From: Planoprotostelium fungivorum
Lineage: Eukaryota; Evosea; Variosea; Cavosteliida; Cavosteliaceae
Length of the DNA stretch: 64,000 nucleotides
Reading direction: 5' to 3'
NCBI GenBank assembly: GCA_003024175.1
Contig: MDYQ01000497.1
Location: 9,659 to 73,658, forward strand
Positions 1-12,400 of this stretch are shown here, piece by piece. Each line of letters opens with the position of its first letter. The stretch's first letter is position 1. The notes below the pieces were generated by a model. It saw nothing but the letters and a program-made list of their open reading frames with translations, had not been told where the DNA came from and ran no database searches. The translations under genes and the position numbers were made by a program.

Positions 1-3000
1 GAGATTGTGATTGAGATTGTGATTTCGAGAAGAATTACGCGAAACTAGACGGGGGAGCTATGGTTTATCTGACGCCCAGTACGTACGAGGTGAGACATCA
101 GAAGAGATAAATCATTCAGAGGAGGACAGAACATCAGCATAGATGGCTGTCGATGCATGGAGAACGTAGCGCAGAATGGAGGATGCATTCATTTTCAAGT
201 GTTCAACCTGACGAAAGCACTCACAATCGAGGCCAAGGTGAGATCACGTGATCGTACAGCTGGACTGAGGATGACAGATCACGAATACGGAGATGTCTAA
301 AAATAGAGCGTATGGTGGTCTGGGTGGTGCTCTATACCTTTCGAATCAAGCTAAAAATAGCTTCATCATAAGAGTGGGTCAGGATGAAGAGTATGAGGAT
401 TGAAGAGTGCGAAGGGATCATATTTCATGGAAAATTCTGGACAATTAGGTGGAGCTATCAGCATCAACACAGCGACAAGTGTAGAGATATAGTATGTAAT
501 ACGTACAGATAATCCACTGAGACACCTACAGCGATTGTGTGTTTGATCGCAACGAAGCAGAAGAAGACGGAGGTGAACATACACCATGTACGTTTGTCTG
601 TCTGAAAGATGAACAGGAGGTATTCGATCACAGAGCACGTCAGGAGGTGAGAGAGAAGAAGAGAGAGAAGGAAAGTGACAGAGAGACAGAGAAGAGAGAA
701 GAAGAGCAGCTGATGAAGATCAGTGGCAGCAAGTTTGAGGGCAACAGAGCGAGCAACGGAAGCGCCATCTCTGTTGGCAGCTCAGTCTATTCTGATGGCT
801 TAGCGCATCTATTCAATTTCTGGATAGGTGGCGTGTCATACGGTGATATAACAGGTATGATCCATGATGTGCTCTTGATGACTCATTTATAGTAGAGGAT
901 CCTGGTCCAAATCGAATCGAAATCTCGAGTACAAGCTTTTATGGTAATTCAGACGATGAAGGTGAATATTTATCGAGACTGAAACGCTGATGGAATGATG
1001 ACGGTCGACAGAATCACATATTCTGTGCATACGATCAGGCAAGCAAGGCAGTACAGTCATCAACGACACCCTCATCACTTCATCGAGCGAGGACAGAAAG
1101 AGAGGAGAAGAGAGAGAAGAGAGAGCACGAGTGATGTGCAGTGGCGATGTGTGGCTGGACAGAGTGGACATGAGAGGCAGCATAGAGATGACACAGGGGT
1201 CGCTGAGTATGAGAGAATCAAATGTTAGTCTGATCATATTATACAACGGAACGAGATTTATGGGTGAGACATGATGTGTTAAATGACGATGATGATGACG
1301 TGAGAACAGAAGAAGGAAGTGAGAGTGTGGTGACATGTCACGATGAAGGACAGAGAGCAGTAAGAAAGAGTACAGAATGGTGAGAGCGGCGAAGATGGAA
1401 ACAAAACTGAAGAGAGAACAGGGAGTGTGATGAGAAGCAAGTGTCATGGTTAGGTGAGGGCGATTGAGGTCGATGAATAGAAAAGGAATAACATGGAATA
1501 GCACAAGAGATGTCCAATAGAGGGATAATTGGCATTTGGAGCGTAGCCGTCCTCCTATCTCTTCTGTTCGTCTTCATCGTAACACTAGGGACAATCTACA
1601 GTATCAGACCGAAGAAGACCAGATCGCCATCAGTGATCCAAGATATCAGTGTTGGTGCTGCTCAGAGGTGATCGAACATCTCGAATTAACGCGATGTGAC
1701 GTGGTACAGATCACTGATCGATTTCAACGAATTAGAGAATCTGAAAGAGGTAATCGAGACGAGAAGATTGATGTTGAATAGAGAACAGATTGGAAGTGGT
1801 GACTTCGGGATAGTCAGTCGAGCAGAATGGAGGCAGACGGCCGTTGCTGTACGTTTCCTCTCTCGAATAAGAAGTCTGACAGACATAAGGTGAAACAGAT
1901 CAAGACACAAGAGGCTACAGAAGAGCAGATGAGAGGATTCTTACGAGAAGTGGTCATACTGCAGAGATTGAGAGCGCATCCAGTGAGTGATGATAGAAGA
2001 AGGAGAGAATGACAGAGACAGAACGTGGTGATGTACATAGGTTTCTGCTTTCCACCTCAGCCTCTAGCTCTTGTCACGTGAGTTAAAAAATGCACAAACA
2101 TAACCGATTTATGATGACCAGGGAATATTGTGAGGGAGGATCACTGGAAGGTGAAGAATATTTCGTGTAGTTTCTGGATTGATCAAAGATTCAGCGTATT
2201 TGCGAAGAAATCATCACACCATCACAGAAGAACAGATGCGTCAGTTCATCGAGGGCATAGGTGTGTTTCTGTCGGTGTCAGAGATATCTGATGGATGAAC
2301 TATGACACAGCGCTTGGACTTCTGCATCTTCACTCAGAAAAGGTACAGTCAACACAGTGACCGAACGAGAAGACTGACACAGAAGCAGGTGATACACAGA
2401 GACTTGGCCACAAGAAACGTGAGAGACAGAGAAGAAGAAAGAGAAAGAGACTGACAGCAGAGACAGATACTGCTGAACAAGCACATGGAACCAAAGCTGT
2501 CTGACTTTGGTGAGAGATGATGGGATGAAGGGAAAAGAAAGCTGACGAGAGAAAGGAATGTCACGAGAGCAGATCACAGGCGAGTATGTGGGACACACAG
2601 CAACTCATGTGGGACCGCTGAAGTGGATGTCGCCAGAAGGTGTGTATACAGTTCTGAGTTTAGTGTACAAGAAAGAAGCTGAGAGAGATGGACAGCGATC
2701 AGCAGAAGAGAGTACAGCACAAAGAGTGACGGTGAGCTCTCATCATATGCATACATGTCTGTATGTAGAGGAGAAGAAGAGGAGAGAAAGATGACAAGAA
2801 GACAGTGTGGAGTTTTGGCGTAGTGATGTGGGAGATAGCGTCAAGAGGCAGAATACCCTATCCTGAGCTGTCAGCGGTAGAAGTGGCGATAGGCATCACA
2901 ACGAAAGGAGTGAGGCTGCGCATACCGCCAGGCACAGATGCAGTGCTGTACAAGCTGATGATAGGTGAGACAGAGAAACAGAGAGGAGATAGAAGAAAGA

Positions 3001-3165
3001 AGAGAGAAGGAAGCTGACAGAAGAGCAGAATGCTGGCAGACAGAGGCAGAGGACAGGCCAAGCATACAAGACATCTGTGGTACGCTCGGCATCATAGACC
3101 GGATGAGAAGTGATGATGAGGTCAGTCTACGAAAAGAGTTGAATGATGTAAGAATGAGAAATTAA
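1..3165 (+). CDS. Receptor-like kinase with beta-helix ectodomain, copy 1 (5' end outside window)
   Basis: The visible part starts inside the beta-helix ectodomain (a segment with KLDGGAMVYLTPSTYE) and runs to a stop at 3163-3165. A transmembrane segment lies at about 1511-1610, starting near MSNRGIIGIWSVAVLL and followed by the basic stretch RPKKTRSPSVIQD. The kinase domain starts near 1770 with the glycine loop GSGDFGIV. Spliced in frame it contains HRDLATRN, then DFG, then GPLKWMSPE, STKSDVWSFG and AECWQTEAEDRPS. HRDLATRN plus GPLKWM are the catalytic-loop and P+1-loop signatures of tyrosine kinases rather than of serine/threonine kinases (family knowledge). At least ten short GTGAG introns interrupt it. 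AATAAA follows at 3172-3177. The kinase half is almost identical, introns included, to copy 2. The ligand is unknown; tyrosine specificity is inferred. Confidence 0.85.
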
Positions 3166-3271
3166 CTCGGGAATAAATAATTGACTCCCATATTTATTGT
3201 TGTTACCGTTAAGTGACATGCACCCTTTGTCATAAAAAGACACAGACTAAGGTCTCATCTTCGGGCGAGAG
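3166..3271 (+). promoter_or_regulatory. Short intergenic spacer: 3' end signal of copy 1 and conserved proximal promoter of copy 2
   Basis: Only 106 bp separate two genes. AATAAA at 3172-3177 is the likely poly(A) signal of copy 1. The last 40 bases before the ATG contain an AAGACACAG...CATCTT block that recurs immediately upstream of copy 3 (about 9380-9413) and leads into the same ATGATCAGATG start context. The conservation suggests a shared proximal promoter or 5' UTR element; no known factor site was recognised. Confidence 0.5.
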
Positions 3272-6200
3272 ATGATCAGATGGTCTGTGATCTTTCTTCT
3301 TTATCTTCCATTCTTGGTTCAAGTATCTCGGACTGCAATTGTTGACCGTTCGAGATGTAGAGCTCAGGCAGTCGAAGGTGGAACTGTATATGACCTACAA
3401 TTGTTATGTCAGTGAGTCTGATTATTATGAATCACATCACATCGTTGATATGACTTCAGAATCAGATCAACACCATTACATTTCAGAATTGAGGGAATCG
3501 CGAACCTGAATGTCTCTTTTTCTCCTTGTGGAACACTGTCAGCACCAGACTGGTGTAGAGGAGCCACATTGTGTATACCTGGTCTCATTGCAGCTCCACA
3601 GTCTTCTATTCGAGCCACCTTAGATTTCACCGCCTTGGAAGAGACAGGATTCAGACAGACACCAAACATCTTATTCGCTTTCGACGGTGGTCCCTCCTTC
3701 TTCCAACTCTTTCTTTTCTGCTCTGCTGACGACTCAGAGAGAGAACAGTGCACGGTGAGAGATCTGATCTTCTTTGAACATCACCCCTCAACATCGATTG
3801 GCCGTTCTACATGTTGACATTCACTGCAGATTTCCTCTCGTAACGACCGGTTGATCATCCTCTGTCATCTCTATCTCAACTGCGATCAAATTCACCCAGA
3901 CACCCTCCCCTCGATTCATCTTGACGATACCTCTGAATCGTTTCAACAACGCCATGAGGCATCTACTCCGACGAAGACTTCCATCATCCGTCGTGATGTG
4001 ACAGAACCGGATGATGTGTTGGTGACATTCAATGCCACAAAAGATAATTGGGTCGAAGGTAAGAGACGAGAGCAACCCCAAAATTGAAGATACACTAGTG
4101 TTGAAGAAGGTTGAGAGGACGGAATCAAACGTCACCATCATCACCTTCGAAGATGGTACAGAGATTGAATGCAAGTCGGGCGTGCAACCTTTCCAATTCC
4201 ACAGAAGGAGAGAGAGGATCGAGCTGAACGGCAGAGCCATCATCAGAAGATGCGAGATTGATTTTGAAGAACAGAGTCAAGTGAGGTCATCCGTGATTTC
4301 ACCTCGTGATCATGAGACAGATCGTGTGGACCGATGTGACATTACACGATTTTAAATTAGACACCGCTGGCGTTAGATTTTTGAACGTGGAGAATTCAAT
4401 ATTCGTCAAGGGGAGGGGTATTCTAGGTGAACAGCTTGTATTCTATTACGTTTTATATTCACGAGCGACAGAGAGCGGGATATTCAATTCGTTCAACTTG
4501 ACCATGAAGAACACCACGTTGGAGAAGAGTAATTTCCTCGCTCGAGATTGTTCCATCGATATGAGCTCATGCCGTATGAATCATTCGGCCATCTTTGCGT
4601 TATCCAATATCGGCAACACTCATCACGTCTTACAATTGAATCATATCTCTTCCTCCGTCTTGCACATGAATCACAGTGGCCACGCGAGTACCTTCATCCA
4701 CAATTTGACCGAGAACTTCATTCAAGATACGAAGATCGTGGTCGACCATATCGGCTGCTGCAGTTCTGTCAATTGGCTTCATAACGAGTGAGTCGGAATC
4801 GATCGTAGAGATCATGTTGAATGATGAGATGTAATACAAAGGATCTGTTCTGTACTCATCATTGGAAGGTTCGCCGGCAATTCAATTCCGCAGATACAGA
4901 CGCACGGTGCCGACTTTGACGGATACGCAACTGCATCCCAAGCTGTCTGCATGTTATTGAACAACACGATGAACATCACCGGTAGCACAAGTATGGTCCC
5001 GATGGTTACGATCATGTCCGGCGATGTCATGGCTAGAGAGAATCACATACGGGTGATGTAGGTGTCTCTTGATCTCGAGCTGAATGTTTCAGATCATAAA
5101 TCAAACGGATCAAGTCATCTTCTATGTGATGGAAGGACAGTTGAACAGTCAGAATAACACGTGGGTGTATTGTTTGATGAAATGTAAACGATCTCCAGTT
5201 ACGACATGACAGCCACTCCCCTCACTGCTGGATACGTATCACATCTTTATTCCCAGGGTGACAGGTATCACATCACGAGAATATTATCTTTCTGACAGTA
5301 ATAGATTCAGACGCTGCAATCTGTGTATCGATGCAACTCCAGTGATCGACATCACAGTCATCGATGATCATTTTTCAAACTGTGGAATCGGCATCAATGG
5401 TCGCATCATCCACGTCATCAACTCTACTTTCACGGACAATATTGTCGGAGTGACCAGCTCTGGACCACTGACAATCGAGTGAGTTGTACATCGTCCAATT
5501 GGTTGTTGTTGAAAAGATGAAACAGAAAAAGTTATTTCAGAAACAATACGGTGTACGCAGTAGTTTCCACGATGCGGCCAGTTCATCAAGACGAGAGCGT
5601 ACATGTGAGGTTGATAAATAGCACGTTCGAAGGTCATAATGGCAATATGACTGCTGTGGATATCACCTCAAGCGAATCTTTCATTCACATCGAGAATTGT
5701 CGGTGAGTCTTGATGAAGAAGATGAAACGTGATGCGAATAGGTTCAATCACAATCGAGGGAAAAACGCGGGGGCCATAAAAATCGAATCAGAGAATCCGT
5801 CGAATCTCGAAATCGTGAATTCGATCTTCGTAAAAAATTTTGCCAGTCTCACAGGTGAGCGTGTTGTAGATGAGCGTCCCTGAATCATGATGAAGGAGGT
5901 GCTATCACTCTCACCGGAACATTTCAGTCGATCGATATGGTGGGATGCTGACGTCATCCATCGTCATCTTCTCATCGATTTATCATCAGATCAATACCAC
6001 CATGCATCGCAATCAAGCCATGATCGAAGGAGGAGCCATCAGCATGGATGCTACCGTTGAGATGTACACCATCACAGACAGCAAGTTGACGCAGAACTGG
6101 AGTGGAATGACAGGAGGAGCCATGACAGTAGGACAAGTGACGAAGAAGATGAAGATGGAGAGAGTGAGGGTAGAAGAGAACATAGCTCTTCTCACGGGTG

Positions 6201-9200
6201 GTGGTCTGGCATTCAAGCAGCCCATCACAGAATTAGAGATGATAGAGTCTGAATGGATGAACAACCGAGCGAAACTGAACGGAGGCGCTATGGTTTATCT
6301 ACCACCCAGTATGTACGAGGTGAGTGTCTTAAGGAGAAAATAAGATGACGTCGGCAGAACATCATCATAGATGGCTGTCGATGCAATGGAAACTCAGCCC
6401 AGAACGGAGGGTGCATCCATTTCGAAGTGTTCAACAATACGGAGATGCGAGCTATATCCATCATGAATGCGACGGTGAGAAATGAATTAGATAGGTGTAC
6501 TGACAAGGATAGATAACAGATACGGAGATGATGAATAATAGCGCTCGAGGAGGAATGGGAGGAGCCATCTCGATCTCCAATGAAGGAAGAGATCGATTCA
6601 TCATTCAGGTAGACGAGTGACATGAATCGATAAGAACTGATCCAAGACGAAGCGAGTCAATTTCACCGAGAATGAGGGGATGTTAGGTGGAGCTATCAGC
6701 AGAGAGATATAGTACGTCATACATCGAATTCGGCACAAATTATCGAATCATCTGAACAATGTGCAGTAATTCTGTATTTGATCGCAACGGATTAGAAGAT
6801 GATGGATGTGGACCTCAGGGCACATCACAAGGTGATGAAAGAGATCAGCAGAGAAATAACGCAGAAACAGAGGGAGAAGAAGAGCAGTACATGATGATCG
6901 ACGAGAGTCGGTTCATTCATAACAGAGCGACCAATGGAAGCTCCATCTCGATCGGTATATCTTTGCATTCAGACGGTTTAGAACATTTCATGGAATACAC
7001 GTCATCGAGCGATAACACAGGTGAATAATTCTTGTTATTCTCAGCCATTCATCGACCACCAGACATCGGCTTCAATCGACTCGAGATATCGTCATCTACT
7101 TTTCACGACCATTTATATGATGAAGGTGAATGTAATGAATGAGTGGAAAAATGATCGAATGATAGATTCACACATCATATGGATAAGATCAGGCAAGCAA
7201 GGTAGTACAGTCATCAACGACACCCTCATCGCATCATCGAGCAAGGACAGAAAGAGAGGAGAAGAGAGAGAAGAGAGAGCACGAGTGATGTGCAGTGGCG
7301 ATGTGTGGCTGGACAGAGTGGACATGAGAGGCAGCATAGAGATGACACAGGGAAGGCTGACGATGAGAGAGTCGAACGTGAGCACAGTGATACTGTACAA
7401 CGGAACGAGGCTAGAGAGTGAGATGCATGCAGAGATAGATGACATGATGACATGAGAACAGAAGAAGAGAGTGAGGGTGCAGTGCGATGTTACGATGAAG
7501 GACAGAGAGCAGTGAGAAAGAACACAGAATGGTGAGGATGATGGAGAGATGGAGCCAAAGCTGAAGAGAGAACAGGGAATGTGATGAAAAACAAATATCA
7601 TGGATGGGTGAGAAAATGGAAGAAAGGAAGCTAATGACCGAGAATAGTGCAAGAAATGTCGAGCGAAGGATTGATCAGCATCCTGATCGTGGCTGTGGTC
7701 GTTTCCATCCTCTTCTTATCGATCATCACCATAGGAACGACATACAGTATCAGGTCGAATTCATTCATGAGAATCAAATCACCTTCTATGATACAAGATG
7801 CCACCATTGGTGCCGCTCAGAGGTAAAGACATGATGACGCATTCATTAACATTTCATAGATCCTTGATTGATTTCAATGAATTAGAAAATCTGAAAGAGG
7901 TGACGATGAATTGGAAGAAGGAGAAATAATTGAGGAACAGATTGGGAGTGGTGATTTTGGTGTGGTCAGCCGAGCAGAATGGAGACAAGTTTCTGTAGCT
8001 GTGAGTTATCTCTTCCAATTGATCGTTGAAAGAAAGCAGGTGAAACAGATCAAGACACAACAAGTGACCGAAGGGCAAATGAAAAGTTTCTTACGAGAAG
8101 TGGTCATCCTACAGAGACTGAGAGCGCATCCAGTGAGTGATGATAGAAGGAGAGAGAATGACAGAGACAGAACGTGGTGATGTACATAGGGTTCTGCTTT
8201 CCACCTCAGCCTCTCTCGCTCATTACGTGAGCTATTTTGAAAGATGTTTCGTTGATAAAATATTTCCAGAGAATACTGTGAGGGGGGGTCTCTTTATCGT
8301 AAGTGTCAGAAATAATCCAACTCTGATATCTAATGTCTCATAGATTATTTAAGAGAACATCAAGAAGCAATCACAGATGGACAAATGCGTCGATTTATAG
8401 AAGGAATAGGTGATACAATCCTTCTGAAATTTCGCGCATGCACATGGCTGATACGTGGTTACAGCGCTTGGACTTCTGCATCTTCACTCTGAAAAGGTAC
8501 AGCCACCGCAGAGACAGAACGAGAAGACTGACAGAAGCAGGTGATACACAGAGACTTGGCCACAAGAAACGTGAGAGACAGAGAAGAAGAAAGAGAAAGA
8601 GACTGACAGCAGAGACAGATACTGCTGAACAAGCACATGGAACCAAAGCTGTCCGATTTTGGTAAGAGATGATGGGATGAAGAGAGACGAAAGCTGACGA
8701 GAGAAAGGAATGTCACGAGAGCAGATCACAGGCGAGTATGTGGGACACACAGCAACTCATGTGGGACCGCTGAAGTGGATGTCGCCAGAAGGTGTGAAGT
8801 GCATGTTGAATGACGTCAGGAAAGCTGAGAGAGATGGACAGCGATCAGCAGAAGAGAGTACAGCACAAAGAGTGACGGTGAGCGCACATATATACACATG
8901 TGTATCGAAGAGAAGAAGAAGAGAGAAAGATGACAAGAAGACAGTGTGGAGTTTTGGCGTAGTGATGTGGGAGATAGCGTCAAGAGGCAGAATACCCTAT
9001 CCTGAGCTGTCAGCGGTAGAAGTGGCGATCGGCATCACAACGAAAGGAGTGCGACTGCGCATACCGCCAGGCACAGATGCAGTGCTGTACAAGCTGATGA
9101 TAGGTGAGACAGACAGAAAGAGAAGGAGAAGAGAGGAGATAGAAGAAAGAAGAGAGAAGAAAGCTGACAGAAAAGCAGAGTGCTGGCAGACAGAGGCAGA

Positions 9201-9306
9201 GGACAGGCCAAGCATAAGAGACATCTGTTGTACGCTCGGCATCATAGACCGAATGAGAAATGATGAACGAGGTTTGAGGATTCTGATCGATGAGATGGGC
9301 GTGTGA
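3272..9306 (+). CDS. Receptor-like kinase with beta-helix ectodomain, copy 2 (complete)
   Basis: The chosen start is the ATG at 3272, which opens a signal peptide (MIRWSVIFLLYLPFLVQVS). A Cys-rich N-terminal domain follows (about 3480-3760; SPCGTL, FQLFLFCSADD). The ectodomain to about 7450 is a series of short beta-strand-like repeats with GGAIS, GGAMT, GGGLA and many N-glycosylation motifs, typical of right-handed parallel beta-helices (pectin-lyase/Pmp-like). A transmembrane helix at 7655-7745 (SILIVAVVVSILFLSIITIG) precedes a basic juxtamembrane segment (SPSMIQDATIGAAQR). The kinase has GSGDFGVV, VAVKQIKTQ across an intron, VIHRDLATRN, LSDFG, activation-loop Tyr in ITGEYVGH, GPLKWMSPE, DVWSFGVVMWEI and ECWQTEAEDRPS. 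All catalytic residues appear present. The predicted role is a cell-surface receptor tyrosine kinase; the ligand is unknown. Confidence 0.9.
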
Positions 9307-9413
9307 ATCTGAAATATAACACCCATGCAAAGAGTTGAATGTATTTGTTGTTTTTGTCAGTGTAGTGTCATTGTCCTCCGGAAGACACAGGGTCCCATCT
9401 TTTTCGACGAAAG
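9307..9413 (+). promoter_or_regulatory. Spacer and conserved proximal promoter of copy 3
   Basis: This 107-bp spacer between copies 2 and 3 nearly equals the 106-bp spacer between copies 1 and 2. It repeats the GTCATTG/GACACAG...CCCATCTT arrangement just before the start codon. The AAAGAGTTGAATG near its left end is also found inside the 3' coding end of copy 1, showing that the whole gene-plus-spacer unit was duplicated. Confidence 0.45.
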
Positions 9414-12400
9414 ATGATCAGATGCTCGATTATTTGCTTCATTCTTCTCATCTGTTTGAACGAAACACTACAGAGTGTGACTCCTTTTGACCCGAGATGT
9501 AGAGCTCAGGCATACGGAATCACGTACGACCTCTGGACGCTGCATCGGTAAGATGATTTGATCCATTCACACACCAGAATCGTGCACTCATATGATTACA
9601 GAACAATTCCATTACTGTTTGAACTCCAGGGAAATGCAAACCAGACCGTTTCTTTTCTCCCTTGTGGCTCACTGTCTGCACCAAATTCATGTCAAGGATC
9701 GACTTTCTGCGTACCAGGCTTGGCATCGGCACCACTTTCTTCAATTCGAGCCAGTCTAGACTGGAGTGCGTTAGAAGAGACAGATTATAGTCAGAAACCG
9801 AACATGTCTTTCATCTTTGAGGGCAGAAACTCTCTCTTCCAACTTTTCCTCTTCTGTTCTGACGATGAAAAGATGCCACAGTGCACGGTGAGAGATTGAA
9901 TTTTTCAATCTCACATCAAAGTGTGCTGCTCTCCAAATTCACCATTACATCAGATCTCCCATAACAACAAAGATGTGATCATCCTCTGTGAACTCTATCT
10001 CGACTGCAACCTCTTCAACAACTCCAAACACATCCACCAACATGAGCCGCTGGATGCATTCCCAGTCGACACCTCGATGATCCAAGAGACAGAGATCTAC
10101 ACCCAACCTCGAGCCATGGTGTCATCAGAAGTTCTGATTGTCAACATCACGATGGATAATTGGATCGAAGGTGATGATGATGATTCGAAGGAGACTGAAA
10201 GAGGCGACAGCACTGGAGAAGCTGAACCGATCCAAGCCCAATGTCGTTTTGGTCTTCGAGGCAGGAATGGCTGTGGATTGTGGAACCAATGAGACATACG
10301 ATCAGCTCTTCACTTTTCTTCGAAAGAGTGATAGGATCGAATTGAGAGGAGCAGCGAAGATCACAGGGTGTTATATCTTTTTCAGTCATTGCCAACAGGT
10401 GATCGTGTTCCGTCATCATCTTTCAACATCTACAACTGATCATCATCGTTTGCAGGTCGTGTTGACCGATATGACATTCTACAACACCTCCATGCTCATC
10501 AATGACTCGGACACCTTCTACATCCAACAAGTTACATTCACCGACAGCGTCATCCGTGTCAAAGAAGTCATAGATACTCACTACCATTCCAACACATTCT
10601 CCGCGAAAAATTCAACTCTAGTCCGAACGAACGTGGAAGCATTGGATCACTCCTTGACCATGTCACTATGCCACACGATCGATTCCTATTTCTCCGTGAA
10701 CTCCTCCCGGAATACGAATCATAATCTGAAAGATAACAAATTCTCTTCCACCCGATTCAACATGATTCACATCAGCGTTAAGCTCGCTGATCAATTTCAT
10801 CACGACCTCATCTCCAACTGGATGAATGATGTTCAAATGAATGTGGATTGCCAAGGTCCATATAATAACATCAACTGGTCTGACAATATGTGAGAGTCGA
10901 GGCCCTCAAAAGTTCGGCTGACGTCACACATTTCAGGTTTACGGGTGATTCACTTCCAATGGTCAGCATGAGGAACCCCAAGGACCTCACATCACGTCAA
11001 ATCAAATCAGACCGAATTTCGCAATTCATTATGACCGACAATACTGTGATCATCAGTGGGATGAACACTACAGCAAAGACCGAGATCTACGTCGATGACG
11101 GCCTCATATATTTGCAAAATAATCACATGAACGTGAGAATCGTGATATGTGGGACTGAATTTCTCAACGCCTTAGATTCAAACGACCGCTGAACTTCTAT
11201 TTTCGATATCACATGGTTCATTGGATAGTTTGAACAACGTGTGAGTATCACTCGTGTATATATCTGTATCTTCATCATGACGATTCGAGATAGATACAAT
11301 CGAAGTATCACGTTACGAGGTGCCGATGCAGGAAAGATCTCATCGAACGGAGATCAGTGAGAGACCAAAAGAAGAGCCCATCAGCTGACGAGAAAAAGAT
11401 TCATCGATTCTAAATATGTATCGTGTATCCACGCAGCATCGGCAGACTGCACGATCCGCATCGAGGATGGTCTGTTCTCTGATAATGGTATGGCAGTCAA
11501 TGGTTATTCGATCTCCGTCATTCATTCTTCCTTCATCAACAACATCAATGGGGTGATAGCTACCGATCGAGATCTGTACATATCGTGAGAATTCTGAAGA
11601 TCTGCATGTAAGATGATTCAATGAGCGATAGTGGATGTCATTTCGAGGGCCACATGGGGAATACAGTCAAATGGCAAAATTTGAAACGATCCGATCAGTG
11701 TACATTCCACAATACTACCTTCAGGAATAACAACGGTATAACCACCATCGATATCACGAGTATCGATGCAGATATTAACATCAGCAGTTGTCGGTGAGCC
11801 TTTTCATCCGATTCCATCTTGATACGTGTGTTCAGATTCATCTCCAATGACGCTACGAAGACGGGAACATTGAAAATCACATCCCACATCAACGGCAAAG
11901 TCTCCATTCTAAATTCTATCTTCGAAGACAATCGATCCACTTATGCAGGTGATGATATATATGGTACATGTTTCCATGATTCAATCCTGCAGGTGGTGCA
12001 GTCACCTTCTCCGGGCTCTTTCTATCGTTGGATGTGGTGAGATCACATAGTCATGCAGCGTCATTCTTCATCTGAACCACATGAAGATCAATACGTCCAT
12101 GCATCGTAACCGAGCAATGAGCGAAGGAGGAGCCATCAACATGGATGCCACTGCAGAAACGTTCACCATCGTGGAGAGTAATTTCACACAGAACTGGAGT
12201 GGAATGATGGGAGGTGCCATGACAGTGGGAGAAGTGACAGAGACGATGAAGATGGAGAGAGTGAGGATAGAAGAGAACGTAGCTCTTCTCACGGGTGGTG
12301 GTCTGGCTTTCGCGATGCCAATCAATGAATTGGAGATGGTAGACTCTCATTTCATCAAGAACCATGCAAATCTCAACGGAGGTGCTATGAATTATCTACC

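Noticed and set aside
1085-1130. GAGAGAAGAGAGA-type purine runs as microsatellites or mobile-element tails
   Set aside because: They recur at equivalent positions in all + strand copies (e.g. 7255-7290, 13378-13415, 14067-14102) and lie in or beside receptor exons; no terminal repeats or target duplications were seen.
887-1504. Long minus-strand open frames rich in Ser, Leu and His opposite the receptor genes (also at 7113-7652, 13361-13756, 14010-14616)
   Set aside because: They are complements of purine-rich exons and introns of the + strand receptors, have low-complexity composition and no domain, and the + strand reading carries splice sites and conserved motifs.
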